Positions 50,801 through 62,164 of a stretch of 64,000 nt of DNA are shown here, piece after piece. Made by a program: the position numbers and the translations under genes. The stretch comes from DATJGR01 sp963735085 (lineage in GTDB: Bacteria; Pseudomonadota; Gammaproteobacteria; Pseudomonadales; Azotimanducaceae), in assembly GCA_963735085.1 (NCBI GenBank), contig CAVTJP010000005.1, positions 1-64,000 of the forward strand, given 5' to 3'. The notes under the pieces are model-generated. The model did not search any database and had not been told where the DNA came from. It was given only the letters and a program-made list of their open reading frames with translations. Numbering within the stretch: the first letter of the stretch is position 1; each line of letters starts with the position of its first letter.

Positions 50801-51501
50801 CGGATCTCCGCAACACCGACTCTAGCGTCGACCAACCCAGTGACCGCTTCAGCCTTACTCGGACATCAATCGCAGTTGCAGCCAGCATCTTCGTGAACGC
50901 GGTCGTGCCCTACATCATGTACCGCGGGCTCGAACCGCTGTATCCGTCCGGCAGTCTCACACCACTTCTGGCATCGACAATCTTTCCATTCCTTGCGCTC
51001 TCCTTCGGCATCCTTCGCAAGCGAATGGTCGACACGATCGCCCTCATTTCCCTCGTTGAGATCACCATCAGCATCGTCGTCACTGTCGTGGCATCCGATA
51101 TCCGGCTCGCGCTAACTGCGCGCGCTCTACAAGGTACGCTGACGGGCTTGTTCTTCCTTGCGACGATATGGGTACGGCGTCCGTTGCTGTACTACGTCGC
51201 GAGACAGTTCGTCGCCGCGAATTCGCCTTCGATCGTCAGCGGTTTCGATGCGTCGAACCGCGCGGATGGCGGTCGAACGTTCAACCGGCTCACCGCAGTG
51301 TGGGGTATTGGAACGATCCTCATCAGCCTCGTGAATATTTGGATGGCGCAAAACGCCGGGCCGGCAACGTATCTTCTCTTGGCCCCGATCATCGGCATAG
51401 GTGGCAACGTAGCGATGATCTCCTTTACGATTCGCTACGCTTCGACTCGGTTTCGAGCGCTCGCGGCTCGTCGTCTCCGTACACAGCAGCCGGCAGCCTA
51501 G
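50797..51501 (+). CDS. VC0807-like multi-span membrane protein
   Basis: 234 residues with five or six hydrophobic segments (SIAVAASIFVNAVVPYIMY, LTPLLASTIFPFLALSFGIL, LISLVEITISIVVTVVASD, GTLTGLFFLATIWV, GIGTILISLVNIWMA, YLLLAPIIGIGGNVAMISF). ASTIFPFLALSFGILRKRMVDTIALISL and RRPLLYYVARQF match the VC0807/DUF3159-like family seen in bacteria, function unknown. The ATG at 50797 overlaps the SDR stop. It is the second gene of a TetR-regulated pair. Confidence 0.76.
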   Translation: MTDLRNTDSSVDQPSDRFSLTRTSIAVAASIFVNAVVPYIMYRGLEPLYPSGSLTPLLASTIFPFLALSFGILRKRMVDTIALISLVEITISIVVTVVASDIRLALTARALQGTLTGLFFLATIWVRRPLLYYVARQFVAANSPSIVSGFDASNRADGGRTFNRLTAVWGIGTILISLVNIWMAQNAGPATYLLLAPIIGIGGNVAMISFTIRYASTRFRALAARRLRTQQPAA

Positions 51502-51636
51502 AGTCGGCCTCCCAACCGAGTTCTGTGCACCGCCAATTCGCCAATGCATAGTCCGCGAGTTGCTCAGGTCTCCTACAGCGGCCACACGACTGCGCATCTG
51601 CTATCGTTCTTCTGCATCCCGGGAGGAGCACACGCC

Positions 51637-53337
51637 GTGCATCAATTCCAGTTCGTGCGGGTGGCGGCACTCTGCGCCGCACTCGGTTTCGTCTCTGCAT
51701 GCCACCGCGACACACCGCTACCCAAACCCGAAGCCGACCACACCGCCGGCAGTCCGGCGCAACAACTCGCCGACGTACAACCCGACGGCAGCACCGCTCC
51801 ACTCCTGGCAGATATCGGTCCGTTGCACGTGCCGATCTCGACTACGTCGGAGCAGGCACAAAAGTATTTCGATCAGGGCTTCACATTGATGTACGGCTTC
51901 AATCATGCCGAAGCGATCCGCTCCTTCAAGGAAGCGGCCCGGCTGGATCCCACCTGCGGAATCTGCTGGTGGGGCGTAGCGTTGTCGTACGGCCCGAACC
52001 TCAATCAGCCGATGCCACCGGAAGCAGTGACGCCGGCATGGCGCGCCGTGCAGACCGCGCAGTCATTGCGTGCCCACGAGTCGCCGCGCGAACAGGCGTA
52101 CATCGATGCGGTCGTGGCGCGCTATAGCGAATCCGGCGAAGACCGCGCAAAACTCGACCGCGCCTATGCGAACGCGATGTCCAAGGTCGCTGCCGCATAT
52201 CCCGACGATCTCGATGCCGCTGCGCTGTATGCGGAATCGTTGATGGATTTGATGCCGTGGGACTACTACCAGGCCGATGGTTCCCCGAAACACGAAACGG
52301 CCATCGCGATCGCACAACTCGAACGCGTGATGGCCGCCAATCCGCATCACCCCGGCGGATTGCACTTCTACATCCACGCCGTCGAGGCCACCAAGACACC
52401 TGAACGCGCGGAACGGGCGGCCGATGTACTCGGCAACCTGGTACCCGTCGCCGGCCATCTGGTGCACATGCCGGCACATATCTACCTGCGCGTCGGCCGC
52501 TATCACGATGCGGTGACACAGAACCAGTTGGCGGCGAAGGCCGACGAGAACTACATCGCGCAGTGCAACGCGCAGGGGTTTTATCCCGCGGTGTATTACC
52601 CGCACAACCTGCACTTCATGTGGTACGCGGCAATGATGGAAGGTCAGCGCCAGTTGTCGCTCGACACTGCGCGCAAGATGGCGCAGCACGTTCCGCTCGA
52701 CTTCGCGCGAACGACACCTGAAGTCCAACAGTACCTGCCGGTGCCGATCTACACATTGGTCCGTTTCGGGTTGTGGGACGACATGCTCGCCGAACCCGCG
52801 CCGCCGGCGGGAGTGCCGTTCGCGACTGCAATGTGGCACTACGGTCGCGGCGTCGCGTTTGCGCGCAAAGGTGACATCGCGGCCGCAAATACCGAACTCA
52901 AACTCCTTCAGGCGGCTGCGGACCTGGGCACCGCTGTGCCGATTCAAGGTAAGCCCGACACCGTCAACGGCCTGATCGCGATCGCGACCGACCTCGTCAC
53001 CGCAGCAATCGCCAACGCGCACGCGGATCACGCCAGCGAAGTGACGGCACTAGAACGCGCGGTTGAATCACAGGACGCGCTGCAATACACCGAACCGCCG
53101 TTCTGGTTTTACCCGGTGCGGCAGAGCCTCGGTGCTGCGTATCTGCGCGCGAAACGTCCGGCCGATGCACAGCGCGTGTTCGAAGAAGACCTCGCGTATT
53201 TCAAGAACAACGGTTGGTCGCTGTGGGGTTTGAGCGAGGCGATCGCCGCACAAGGCAATGATGCAAGCGCCACCCGCCAGGCGCTGCAGGTCGCCTGGCA
53301 GTACGCCGATATCCCGGTCGGACAGGTATTGAACTGA
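51637..53337 (+). CDS. TPR-repeat lipoprotein
   Basis: 566 residues from GTG with GGGAGGA nine bases before it. The signal ends in FVSACHR, a lipobox (Cys16), so it is probably a lipid-anchored periplasmic protein. TPR-like units include AEAIRSFKEAARLDPTCGICWWGVALSYGPNLN, and YIHAVEATKTPERAERAADVL, MPAHIYLRVGRYHDAV are the hallmarks of a widespread TPR family without known enzyme activity. The stop overlaps the metY start by one base (TGATG). Its interaction partner is unknown. Confidence 0.85.
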   Translation: MHQFQFVRVAALCAALGFVSACHRDTPLPKPEADHTAGSPAQQLADVQPDGSTAPLLADIGPLHVPISTTSEQAQKYFDQGFTLMYGFNHAEAIRSFKEAARLDPTCGICWWGVALSYGPNLNQPMPPEAVTPAWRAVQTAQSLRAHESPREQAYIDAVVARYSESGEDRAKLDRAYANAMSKVAAAYPDDLDAAALYAESLMDLMPWDYYQADGSPKHETAIAIAQLERVMAANPHHPGGLHFYIHAVEATKTPERAERAADVLGNLVPVAGHLVHMPAHIYLRVGRYHDAVTQNQLAAKADENYIAQCNAQGFYPAVYYPHNLHFMWYAAMMEGQRQLSLDTARKMAQHVPLDFARTTPEVQQYLPVPIYTLVRFGLWDDMLAEPAPPAGVPFATAMWHYGRGVAFARKGDIAAANTELKLLQAAADLGTAVPIQGKPDTVNGLIAIATDLVTAAIANAHADHASEVTALERAVESQDALQYTEPPFWFYPVRQSLGAAYLRAKRPADAQRVFEEDLAYFKNNGWSLWGLSEAIAAQGNDASATRQALQVAWQYADIPVGQVLN

Positions 53338-54644
53338 TGTCCGACGCTACGCCGAGATTGCTGGGGTTCGACACGCGCGCGGTGCACGCTGGTGCGCGCC
53401 CGGAGCCGGTGACCGGCGCACGCGCGGTGCCGATCTTTCAAACGACGAGCTACGTATTCGAGGATTCGGACTCGGCAGCGGCCTATTTCAATCTGCAGGA
53501 ATACGGCAACACCTACTCGCGGATCATGAATCCGACCGTCGCCGCGTTCGAAGAACGCATCGCGAATCTCGAGGGCGGCGTCGGCGCGGTCGCGTTCGCC
53601 AGCGGTCTGGCCGCACAAACGGCAGCGCTGTTCACGATGCTCGAACCGGGTGATCACGTCGTCGCGTCGAGCGCGCTATACGGTGGCACTGTGACGCAAC
53701 TGAAGCATCTGCTGCGCAAGCTGTCGATCGGCCTGACGTTCGTTGACCCGGATCGAAGCGACGCATGGCGCGCCGCGTTGACGCCGAAAACCAAACTGCT
53801 GTTCGGTGAAACCATCGGCAACCCGGCCGGCAACGTGCTCGACATCGAAGCCCTGGCGCAAGTCGCGCACGATCACGGCGCGCCACTGATGGTCGACAAC
53901 ACCTTTGCAACCCCCTATCTGTGCCGCCCATTCGAATGGGGCGCCGACATCGTGGTGCATTCAGCAACCAAATTCATTGGCGGCCACGGCACAAGTATCG
54001 GCGGCGTGGTGGTCGACAAAGGCACATTCGATTGGTCGAATGGCCGCTTTCCGATCGTGGCGCAATCGTCACCGGCGTATCACGGTCTGGCGTTTCATGA
54101 AACGTTCGGCATCTATGGCTTTCTGATGAAGCTGCGCGCCGAAACATTGCGCGACCTCGGCGCCGCACTCGCGCCATTGAACGCTTTTCTGTTCATGCAG
54201 GGCCTCGAAACATTACCGTTGCGCATGCGCGCGCACGTCGCCAACGCAACCACAGTGGCGCGTTTTCTGGTGGCGGAGCCGGGAGTCGAACGCGTGCGTT
54301 ACGCCGGCCTCGATGACAGCCCCTATCGGGCGCTGCGAGAGAAATATCTGCCGCGTGGAGCCGGCTCAGTATTCTGTTTCGATCTACCCGGTGGACGCGA
54401 AGCCGGCACCGCGTTCATTGCCGCGCTGAATCTGTTCTCGCACTTGGCCAACGTTGGCGACGCAAAGAGCCTGGTCATTCACCCGGCGAGCACCACGCAC
54501 CGGCAATTGAGCGATGCCGAACTCGATGCTGCGGGCATCGGTCCCGGTACGATTCGGCTGTCGATCGGCATCGAGGATGTCGACGATCTGATCTGGGATC
54601 TGCGTCAGGGCCTTTCGGCGAGCTTCGCGGCGGTTGCATTGTGA
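53337..54644 (+). CDS. metY: O-acetylhomoserine aminocarboxypropyltransferase
   Basis: 435 residues, the normal MetY length. FDTRAVHAGARPEPVTGARAVPIFQTTSYVF opens the Cys/Met-metabolism PLP family; DNTFATPYLCRPFEWGADIVVHSATKFIGGHG holds the PLP lysine K212; NPTVAAFEERIANLEGGVGAVAFASG and VGDAKSLVIHPASTTHRQL are MetY-type. It makes homocysteine from O-acetylhomoserine and sulfide for methionine synthesis. Coupled to the TPR lipoprotein (TGATG) and overlapping the following CoA-binding gene (GTGA). Confidence 0.93.
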   Translation: MSDATPRLLGFDTRAVHAGARPEPVTGARAVPIFQTTSYVFEDSDSAAAYFNLQEYGNTYSRIMNPTVAAFEERIANLEGGVGAVAFASGLAAQTAALFTMLEPGDHVVASSALYGGTVTQLKHLLRKLSIGLTFVDPDRSDAWRAALTPKTKLLFGETIGNPAGNVLDIEALAQVAHDHGAPLMVDNTFATPYLCRPFEWGADIVVHSATKFIGGHGTSIGGVVVDKGTFDWSNGRFPIVAQSSPAYHGLAFHETFGIYGFLMKLRAETLRDLGAALAPLNAFLFMQGLETLPLRMRAHVANATTVARFLVAEPGVERVRYAGLDDSPYRALREKYLPRGAGSVFCFDLPGGREAGTAFIAALNLFSHLANVGDAKSLVIHPASTTHRQLSDAELDAAGIGPGTIRLSIGIEDVDDLIWDLRQGLSASFAAVAL

Positions 54645-55126
54645 GCGCGTCGGCACCGATCGGATATCAGGATACCAACGTGATCCGTCGCCTCATCGGC
54701 ACCGCGCGCACGATTGCAATCGTTGGTCTGTCGGCCAATCCGCTGCGGCCGAGTCACTTCGTTGGGTTTTATCTGTTACGTCACGGCTACCGCGTCATCC
54801 CGGTGAATCCGCGAGAGCGCGAAGTGCTCGGGCAACGCAGCGTCGCAAGCCTTGCGCAGATCGACGTGCCGGTCGATATCGTCGATGTATTCCGTGAGCC
54901 GAGCGTCGTGCCGCAGATCGCCGATGAGGCCGCGGCAATCGGCGCCAAAGCGCTATGGCTGCAGTTCGGCGTGATTCACGAGGCAGGTGCCGCGCAAGCG
55001 CACGCCGCCGGCCTCGATGTGGTGATGGATCTCTGCCTGAAGATCGAACACGCGCGCTATCTCGGACGCATGCACTGGCTCGGCTTCAATACTGGCGTGG
55101 TCAGCGCGCGGCGTAGCGCACCTTGA
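54641..55126 (+). CDS. CoA-binding-domain protein (YccU-like)
   Basis: 161 residues from GTG. VIRRLIGTARTIAIVGLSANPLRPSHFVGFYLLRHGYRVIPVNP, DIVDVFREPSVVPQIADEAAAIGAKALWLQFGV and MDLCLKIEHARYLG are the YccU/CoA_binding_2 Rossmann pattern. The reaction is unknown. It overlaps the metY stop by four bases and is the last gene of the operon; its end overlaps the convergent dUTPase gene by 26 bases. Confidence 0.9.
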   Translation: MSASAPIGYQDTNVIRRLIGTARTIAIVGLSANPLRPSHFVGFYLLRHGYRVIPVNPREREVLGQRSVASLAQIDVPVDIVDVFREPSVVPQIADEAAAIGAKALWLQFGVIHEAGAAQAHAAGLDVVMDLCLKIEHARYLGRMHWLGFNTGVVSARRSAP

Positions 55127-55742
55127 GCGCCTGATACAGATCATCGGCGAACGAGTCCGATGCGTCGTCGAGCGCACCAACGAGTTCGAAGAGGTGCTCG
55201 TTGTCCTCGCGACCCCGCCACACCTTGGCGTATTCACCCGACTGGTAGCCATTCGCCTGACGGAAATTATTCAGCACGTTCTTGCCGATGTAGATGCGAT
55301 ACAGCTCATCGAGGTCGATCGGCAACGCCCCCATCATGGCCACAAACGCATCAACCGGGAAGCTGCGCTGCGCGAGCGTCTGTTCCGCCAGCGCTTCGAC
55401 GGCATCGCGAAAACGAGCGCCCGCCGCAGGATCAAAACGCGCGAACGCCGCAACGATCTCGCGATCGACGTTGCCTGACCGAATCGAGCCGTCGCGGATC
55501 AGCTCCGACAAGCCGAAGTGCCAGATGTCGACGACCTCGAGCTTCACCTGAGCAAGGTCGGTCGCCTGGTGTTTCCACCACTTCCAGCCGAAATGATCGA
55601 GCAACTCCGCGCATTCGACCCAGATCGCGCGGTAGTACGGGTGACCCTGCGTGCGCCACTGCGCGTGCACGTTGGCGTTCAACGCCTCCTGCAATTCGGC
55701 CATCGCCGCCAGCTGCTGCGCGACCTGCGACATATCCTGCAT
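55101..55742 (-). CDS. All-alpha dimeric dUTPase (MazG-like)
   Basis: 213 residues. IWVECAELLDHFGWKWWKHQ, VKLEVVDIWHFGLSELI, IYIGKNVLNNFRQANGYQSGEYAKVW and GREDNEHLFELV are the metal- and uracil-binding motifs of the dimeric, all-alpha dUTPase family (as in trypanosomatids and some bacteria), unrelated to trimeric Dut. It hydrolyses dUTP to dUMP and pyrophosphate, keeping uracil out of DNA. Adjacent to a VOC gene on the same strand (three-base gap), with no link of function evident. Confidence 0.9.
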   Translation of the reverse strand: MQDMSQVAQQLAAMAELQEALNANVHAQWRTQGHPYYRAIWVECAELLDHFGWKWWKHQATDLAQVKLEVVDIWHFGLSELIRDGSIRSGNVDREIVAAFARFDPAAGARFRDAVEALAEQTLAQRSFPVDAFVAMMGALPIDLDELYRIYIGKNVLNNFRQANGYQSGEYAKVWRGREDNEHLFELVGALDDASDSFADDLYQALKVRYAAR

Positions 55743-55745
55743 GGC

Positions 55746-56153
55746 TCAGCCCTGCTGCAGGAACTCGACCCAGTTGCCGTCGGGGTCTTCGACGATGGCA
55801 ATGCGAATGCCGGGGCGGATTTCGCGCTCGGGTACGACGACGTTACGACCCGCAGCGGTGCATGCGGCGACCAGTTCGGAAATGTTGGAAACCGAAATGG
55901 TCCAATATCGGTAGCCCGTTGCGCCGCCGATCCCACCCGGTGGTGAAACCGCCGGCGGCGCCTTCGCGGGCACCACAACCTTGATCAGGCTGTCGCCGCA
56001 CAGCAGCCGGTGCATGGTGCCGCCGCCCCCTGGCATCGGCATGTCGCCCTCGTGTTTGAAACCCAACACATCCTTGTAAAACGCGAGCGCCGCGGGTCCA
56101 TCTTTTACGATGATGCCGAGGTCGATCGCCTGTTTGGTGAGTTTTACTGTCAC
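55746..56153 (-). CDS. VOC/glyoxalase-fold protein
   Basis: 135 residues from the GTG at 56153, preceded by AGGGGA. KLTKQAIDLGIIVKDGPAALAFYKDVLGFKHEGDM, GYRYWTISVSNISELV, PGIRIAIVEDPDGNWVEFLQQ is a vicinal-oxygen-chelate fold with the usual metal-ligand Glu near the end. Activity (glyoxalase, dioxygenase or resistance) unknown. The frame further upstream is weak. Same strand as the dUTPase gene and probably cotranscribed; divergent from the 2-hydroxyacid dehydrogenase. Confidence 0.84.
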   Translation of the reverse strand: MTVKLTKQAIDLGIIVKDGPAALAFYKDVLGFKHEGDMPMPGGGGTMHRLLCGDSLIKVVVPAKAPPAVSPPGGIGGATGYRYWTISVSNISELVAACTAAGRNVVVPEREIRPGIRIAIVEDPDGNWVEFLQQG

Positions 56154-56236
56154 GTGCGTCCCCTGTATCTCTCGTTGCGGTGGTGCATTATCTTGGATTC
56201 TCTTTCCCAAACAACCCAGGCACTCCGGGGAGATCG

Positions 56237-57244
56237 GTGACAGGCGGTCCCATCACAGCCATGATCATGCATCCCGTCGTGAAGGAAGAGCTGCTGCGCG
56301 ACGCGCACCTGCAACGACTGGAACGCACGTGCCGCCTGATCGATACGACGCCGTTTCGCAACTTCGACGCGATCGCGCACGAATCAGCGCGCATTCAGGT
56401 GCTGATCACCAGCTGGGGGTGCCCGCGCATCGATCGCAGCGTGGTGTCGGGGTTGCCCGGATTGAAGCTGATCGCACATCTCGCAGGTTCGGTGAAAGGG
56501 TTCATCGACGAGGCCGTGTGGCGCATGGGCGTTCAGGTCACCAATGCAGTCGCCGCGAATGCGGTGCCGGTGGCCGAGTACACACTGGCGGCGATTCTGT
56601 TCTCCAACAAGCAGGTGCTGCGGCTCGCGGAGTTCTATCGCAGACACCACGAAAACCGCGCGCCATGGAACAAGGAAGCGCCCAACGTCGGCAATTACAA
56701 GAAGACCGTCGGCTTGATCGGCGCCTCGCACGTGGGCCGCAAGGTGCTCGAACTGCTGCGGCCGTTCGATATGAGGGTGCTGCTGTACGACCCGTACCTG
56801 ACGCCCCTGCAAGTTCGCGAACTCGGCGCGCACAAGGTTGGCCTGTCGGAACTGCTGTCGAATTCCGACGTCACCTCGATGCACGTGCCGCTGTTGCCGG
56901 AGACGCGCCACATGCTCGGCGCGCGCGAATTCGCGCTGATGCCCGACGGCGCGACGTTCATCAACACCGCACGCGGCGCCGTCGTCGATCAGGCCGCGCT
57001 GGAAGCCGAACTCATCAGCGGCCGGCTGGACGCGGTGCTCGATACCACCGAACCCGAAGTGCTGCCGAGCGATTCACCGCTGTACCGGTTGCCGAACGTG
57101 CTGTTGACACCGCACATCGCCGGTTCGCTCGGCACCGAGACGCAGCGGCTTGCCGACTACATCGTCGACGAAATCGAGCGCTTCGCGCGCGGCCAGCTGT
57201 TGAAACATCGAGTCCGCTACGACGAACTGGCGCGATTGGCCTAA
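56237..57244 (+). CDS. D-2-hydroxyacid dehydrogenase family protein
   Basis: 335 residues from the GTG at 56237, which follows GGGGAG; a GTG at 56180 and an ATG at 56264 are alternatives. NAVAANAVPVAEYTLAAILFSNK, TVGLIGASHVGRKVLELLRPF (the dinucleotide motif, with Ser where the second Gly of GxGxxG usually stands), NTARGAVVDQAALEAEL (Arg), DTTEPEVLPSDSPLYRL (Glu) and LTPHIAGSLG (His) give the complete catalytic set. NAD-dependent reduction or oxidation of a 2-hydroxy/2-keto acid; substrate unknown. Followed by two acyl-CoA dehydrogenase genes. Confidence 0.88.
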   Translation: MTGGPITAMIMHPVVKEELLRDAHLQRLERTCRLIDTTPFRNFDAIAHESARIQVLITSWGCPRIDRSVVSGLPGLKLIAHLAGSVKGFIDEAVWRMGVQVTNAVAANAVPVAEYTLAAILFSNKQVLRLAEFYRRHHENRAPWNKEAPNVGNYKKTVGLIGASHVGRKVLELLRPFDMRVLLYDPYLTPLQVRELGAHKVGLSELLSNSDVTSMHVPLLPETRHMLGAREFALMPDGATFINTARGAVVDQAALEAELISGRLDAVLDTTEPEVLPSDSPLYRLPNVLLTPHIAGSLGTETQRLADYIVDEIERFARGQLLKHRVRYDELARLA

Positions 57245-57310
57245 CGGGAGCAATTGGCATAGCCGGATCGTGCGCGGGTAAACTCGCAGCCGATCAAGGA
57301 GATCTGACGC

Positions 57311-58513
57311 ATGGACCTAACGTACGCAGCTGAGTACGAGCAGTTTCGCAACGAAGTGCGCGGCTTCATCGAAACACATCGCGATGCCGCACCCATTGGC
57401 ACCGGCATGCGCGCCGAAAAGTCGCGCGCATGGCAGAAGATGATGATCGAGCGCGGCTATACGGCGCGCACGATCCCACGCGAATACGGCGGTTTCGGCG
57501 GCGAGATGGATATCCTGAAGTCGCGCATCATCGCCGAAGAATTTGCGCGCGCGCGCGTGCCCAGCGGCCTTGGAGGGCAAGGTATTTCGATGCTGGTGCC
57601 GACCCTGCTCGAGGTGGGCAGCGAAGAACAGAAGCGCCAGTTCATTGCACCCACGTTGCGCGGCGAGATGATCTGGTGTCAGGGCTATTCGGAACCGAAC
57701 GCCGGCAGCGACCTGGCAAGCCTGCGCACCCGCGCGGTGCTCGACGGCGACGAGTGGGTCGTCAACGGTCAGAAGATCTGGACCAGCACCGCGCAATTCG
57801 CCGACTGGATTTTCTGTCTGGTGCGTACCGAACCGGACGCGCCGAAACACCAAGGTATCAGTTTTCTGTTGTTCTCGATGAAGACGCCCGGGATCGAAGT
57901 GCGGCCGCTGAAGACGATGACCGGCGATGAAACGTTCAACGAAGTGTTCTTCACCGACGTGCGCGTACCGAAACACCAGATCGTCGGCCGCCGCGGCGAA
58001 GGCTGGCTGGTGGCGAATTCCATCCTGCGCCACGAACGCAGTTCGCTCGGCGATCCGGACATCATGCTGGCGCGCCTGAATACGCTGACCGAAATCATGA
58101 AGACCGAAACGCTGGACGGCCGCCGCTTGATCGACGATCCGGTGTACCGCGACCGGCTGATGTGCATCCAGGGCGAAGTGATGGCGATGCGGCTGAACGA
58201 TCTGCGGCTGCTGTCGGCCAAACTGAACCAGAAATCGAACGACCCGCAGACAAGTCTTGCCGGCATGATCGTCAAACTGAAAGGCACCGAGCTGCGCCAC
58301 AAACTCGAAGGGCTCGGCATCGACGTGCTCGGCGAAATCGGTGTGCTGTACGGCGATGCGCCGTACCTGAAAGACAACGGCAATTTCCAGTATCACTACA
58401 TGTTCTATCTCGGCCTGATCATTGGCGGCGGCACGTCGCAGATTCAGAAGAACATCATCAGCGAACGCGGACTGGGGATGCCTAAAGAGCCGAAACTACA
58501 GAAGGACGCCTGA
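57311..58513 (+). CDS. Acyl-CoA dehydrogenase, alpha-type subunit
   Basis: 400 residues, with AAGGAG before the ATG. WCQGYSEPNAGSDLASLRTRAV, VVNGQKIWTSTAQFADWIF, GDETFNEVFFTDVRVPKHQIVG and a C-terminal IIGGGTSQIQKNIISERGLGMP are the FadE-type signatures. The usual YEG catalytic glutamate is replaced by GGG, so the base must come from elsewhere, as in heterodimeric enzymes such as mycobacterial FadE pairs. The next gene starts two bases after its stop and is a second, shorter acyl-CoA dehydrogenase, which supports an alpha-beta complex for a bulky or branched acyl-CoA. Confidence 0.9.
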   Translation: MDLTYAAEYEQFRNEVRGFIETHRDAAPIGTGMRAEKSRAWQKMMIERGYTARTIPREYGGFGGEMDILKSRIIAEEFARARVPSGLGGQGISMLVPTLLEVGSEEQKRQFIAPTLRGEMIWCQGYSEPNAGSDLASLRTRAVLDGDEWVVNGQKIWTSTAQFADWIFCLVRTEPDAPKHQGISFLLFSMKTPGIEVRPLKTMTGDETFNEVFFTDVRVPKHQIVGRRGEGWLVANSILRHERSSLGDPDIMLARLNTLTEIMKTETLDGRRLIDDPVYRDRLMCIQGEVMAMRLNDLRLLSAKLNQKSNDPQTSLAGMIVKLKGTELRHKLEGLGIDVLGEIGVLYGDAPYLKDNGNFQYHYMFYLGLIIGGGTSQIQKNIISERGLGMPKEPKLQKDA

Positions 58514-58514
58514 C

Positions 58515-59603
58515 GTGGAATTCGGTCTCTCAGAAGAACAGCTATATCTGCGCGACACGCTGACCCGTTTTCTCGTAGAACACGCCGGCCTGCCACGCGT
58601 GCGCCGGTTCGCGGAGACGGGTGAATCGCGCGCGACGGACGTATGGGACGGGCTGGTCGAACTCGGTGTGCCGGGACTCGTGATCGCCGAGGCGCACGGC
58701 GGTGTCGGTCTCAGCGCACTCGATGCGGCAAACGTCGCGCAGACATTGGGCCACGCGACTGCACCGGTGCCGTTCGCTGCCACGGTGGTCGTGGTGCCGC
58801 GGGCGATTGCACGCGCCGGCAGTGCCGCGCAGCGGGCCGAATGGTTGCCCCGTTTGGCATCCGGCGAGATCATCGCCGGCGCCGCGTTATCGGAGGCCGC
58901 GAGCGGTGCGCGGGAAGGCGCTGGGATCACAGTTCGCGCAAGCAAACTCCACGGCAATACACTGTTCGTCGTCGACTACGAGGCCGATGTGTATCTCGTC
59001 GCCGATGATTCCCATCACCTGTATTTGCTCGACGCCGCCGCACCTGGTCTGACCCGCAGATCGCTGCCGACCATCGACGCAACGCGGCGCGTCGGCGAAC
59101 TCGTGCTCGACGGCGTGACGGCGCAGCTGTTGCCCGGCAGTTCGGACCCCGCGGTGCTCGCCGATGCGCTTGACGCGGGCCGGGTGATGCTGGCCGCCGA
59201 TACGCTCGGCGCGGCGCGCAACATGCTCGATCAGGCGGTCGCGTACTCACTGGCGCGCGAACAATTCGGCCGGCCGATCGGTTCGTTCCAGGCGGTCAAG
59301 CACCTGTGTGCCGAAATGGCGGCCAACCTCGAACCGTGTCAGTCGCTCGTCTGGTATGCGGCGCACGCATTGGATGCGGTGCCCGGCGAAGCACACGTCA
59401 ACGCCTGCCACGCGAAGGCACATGTCGCCGAAGTCGGCAAGTTCGTCGCGAAAACTGCAACGGAAGTGCACGGCGGCATGGGTTTCACCGATCTGCTGGG
59501 CTTGCACTACTGGTTCAAGCGGATCGGCCTCACCCGGCAGTTGCTCGGCAGCCCCGAACGGCTGCGAGAGGAAGCCGCACGCGCCCAAGCGCTCATCGAA
59601 TGA
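58515..59603 (+). CDS. Acyl-CoA dehydrogenase, beta-type subunit
   Basis: 362 residues from the GTG at 58515, with AAGGA before it. FGLSEEQLYLRDTLTRFL, LVELGVPGLVIAEAHGGVGLS, LAREQFGRPIGSFQAVKHLCAEMA and TEVHGGMGFTDLLGLHYWFKRI mark the shorter partner of two-gene dehydrogenases. In relatives, AAExLG holds the catalytic glutamate; here the sequence is AADTLGAARNM, so an Asp stands at that place. Coupled to the preceding subunit by two-base spacing. An active complex would need both. Confidence 0.88.
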   Translation: MEFGLSEEQLYLRDTLTRFLVEHAGLPRVRRFAETGESRATDVWDGLVELGVPGLVIAEAHGGVGLSALDAANVAQTLGHATAPVPFAATVVVVPRAIARAGSAAQRAEWLPRLASGEIIAGAALSEAASGAREGAGITVRASKLHGNTLFVVDYEADVYLVADDSHHLYLLDAAAPGLTRRSLPTIDATRRVGELVLDGVTAQLLPGSSDPAVLADALDAGRVMLAADTLGAARNMLDQAVAYSLAREQFGRPIGSFQAVKHLCAEMAANLEPCQSLVWYAAHALDAVPGEAHVNACHAKAHVAEVGKFVAKTATEVHGGMGFTDLLGLHYWFKRIGLTRQLLGSPERLREEAARAQALIE

Positions 59604-59743
59604 GAGACGGTCAGAATGACCTGTCGAAGACCGACCCTCGACCGAACGCGGTGACACCAGTCCCAACGCCCGTCGCCGCGCATTGAATTCCACCCGAATG
59701 CCCCCACGATTGGCACATTGCTCACTTTCGCAGGCATGCACCT

Positions 59744-62131
<2,388 letters not shown>

Positions 62132-62134
62132 GAA

Positions 62135-62159
62135 GAGGGTCAGAGCGACTCTGACCCTC
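62135..62159. repeat. REP-like palindrome between convergent genes (copy 2)
   Basis: Arms GAGGGTCAGAG (62135-62145) and CTCTGACCCTC (62149-62159) pair perfectly with loop CGA. It is the reverse orientation of the copy at 34234-34256 (loop TCG), extended by one base pair. It sits four bases after the lon stop and five before the marC stop and can serve both as terminator. Confidence 0.82.
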
Positions 62160-62164
62160 GCTCC

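Noticed and set aside
59711..59735. TGGCAC resembling a sigma-54 -24 box before lon
   Set aside because: No GC-type -12 box at the required ten-base distance.
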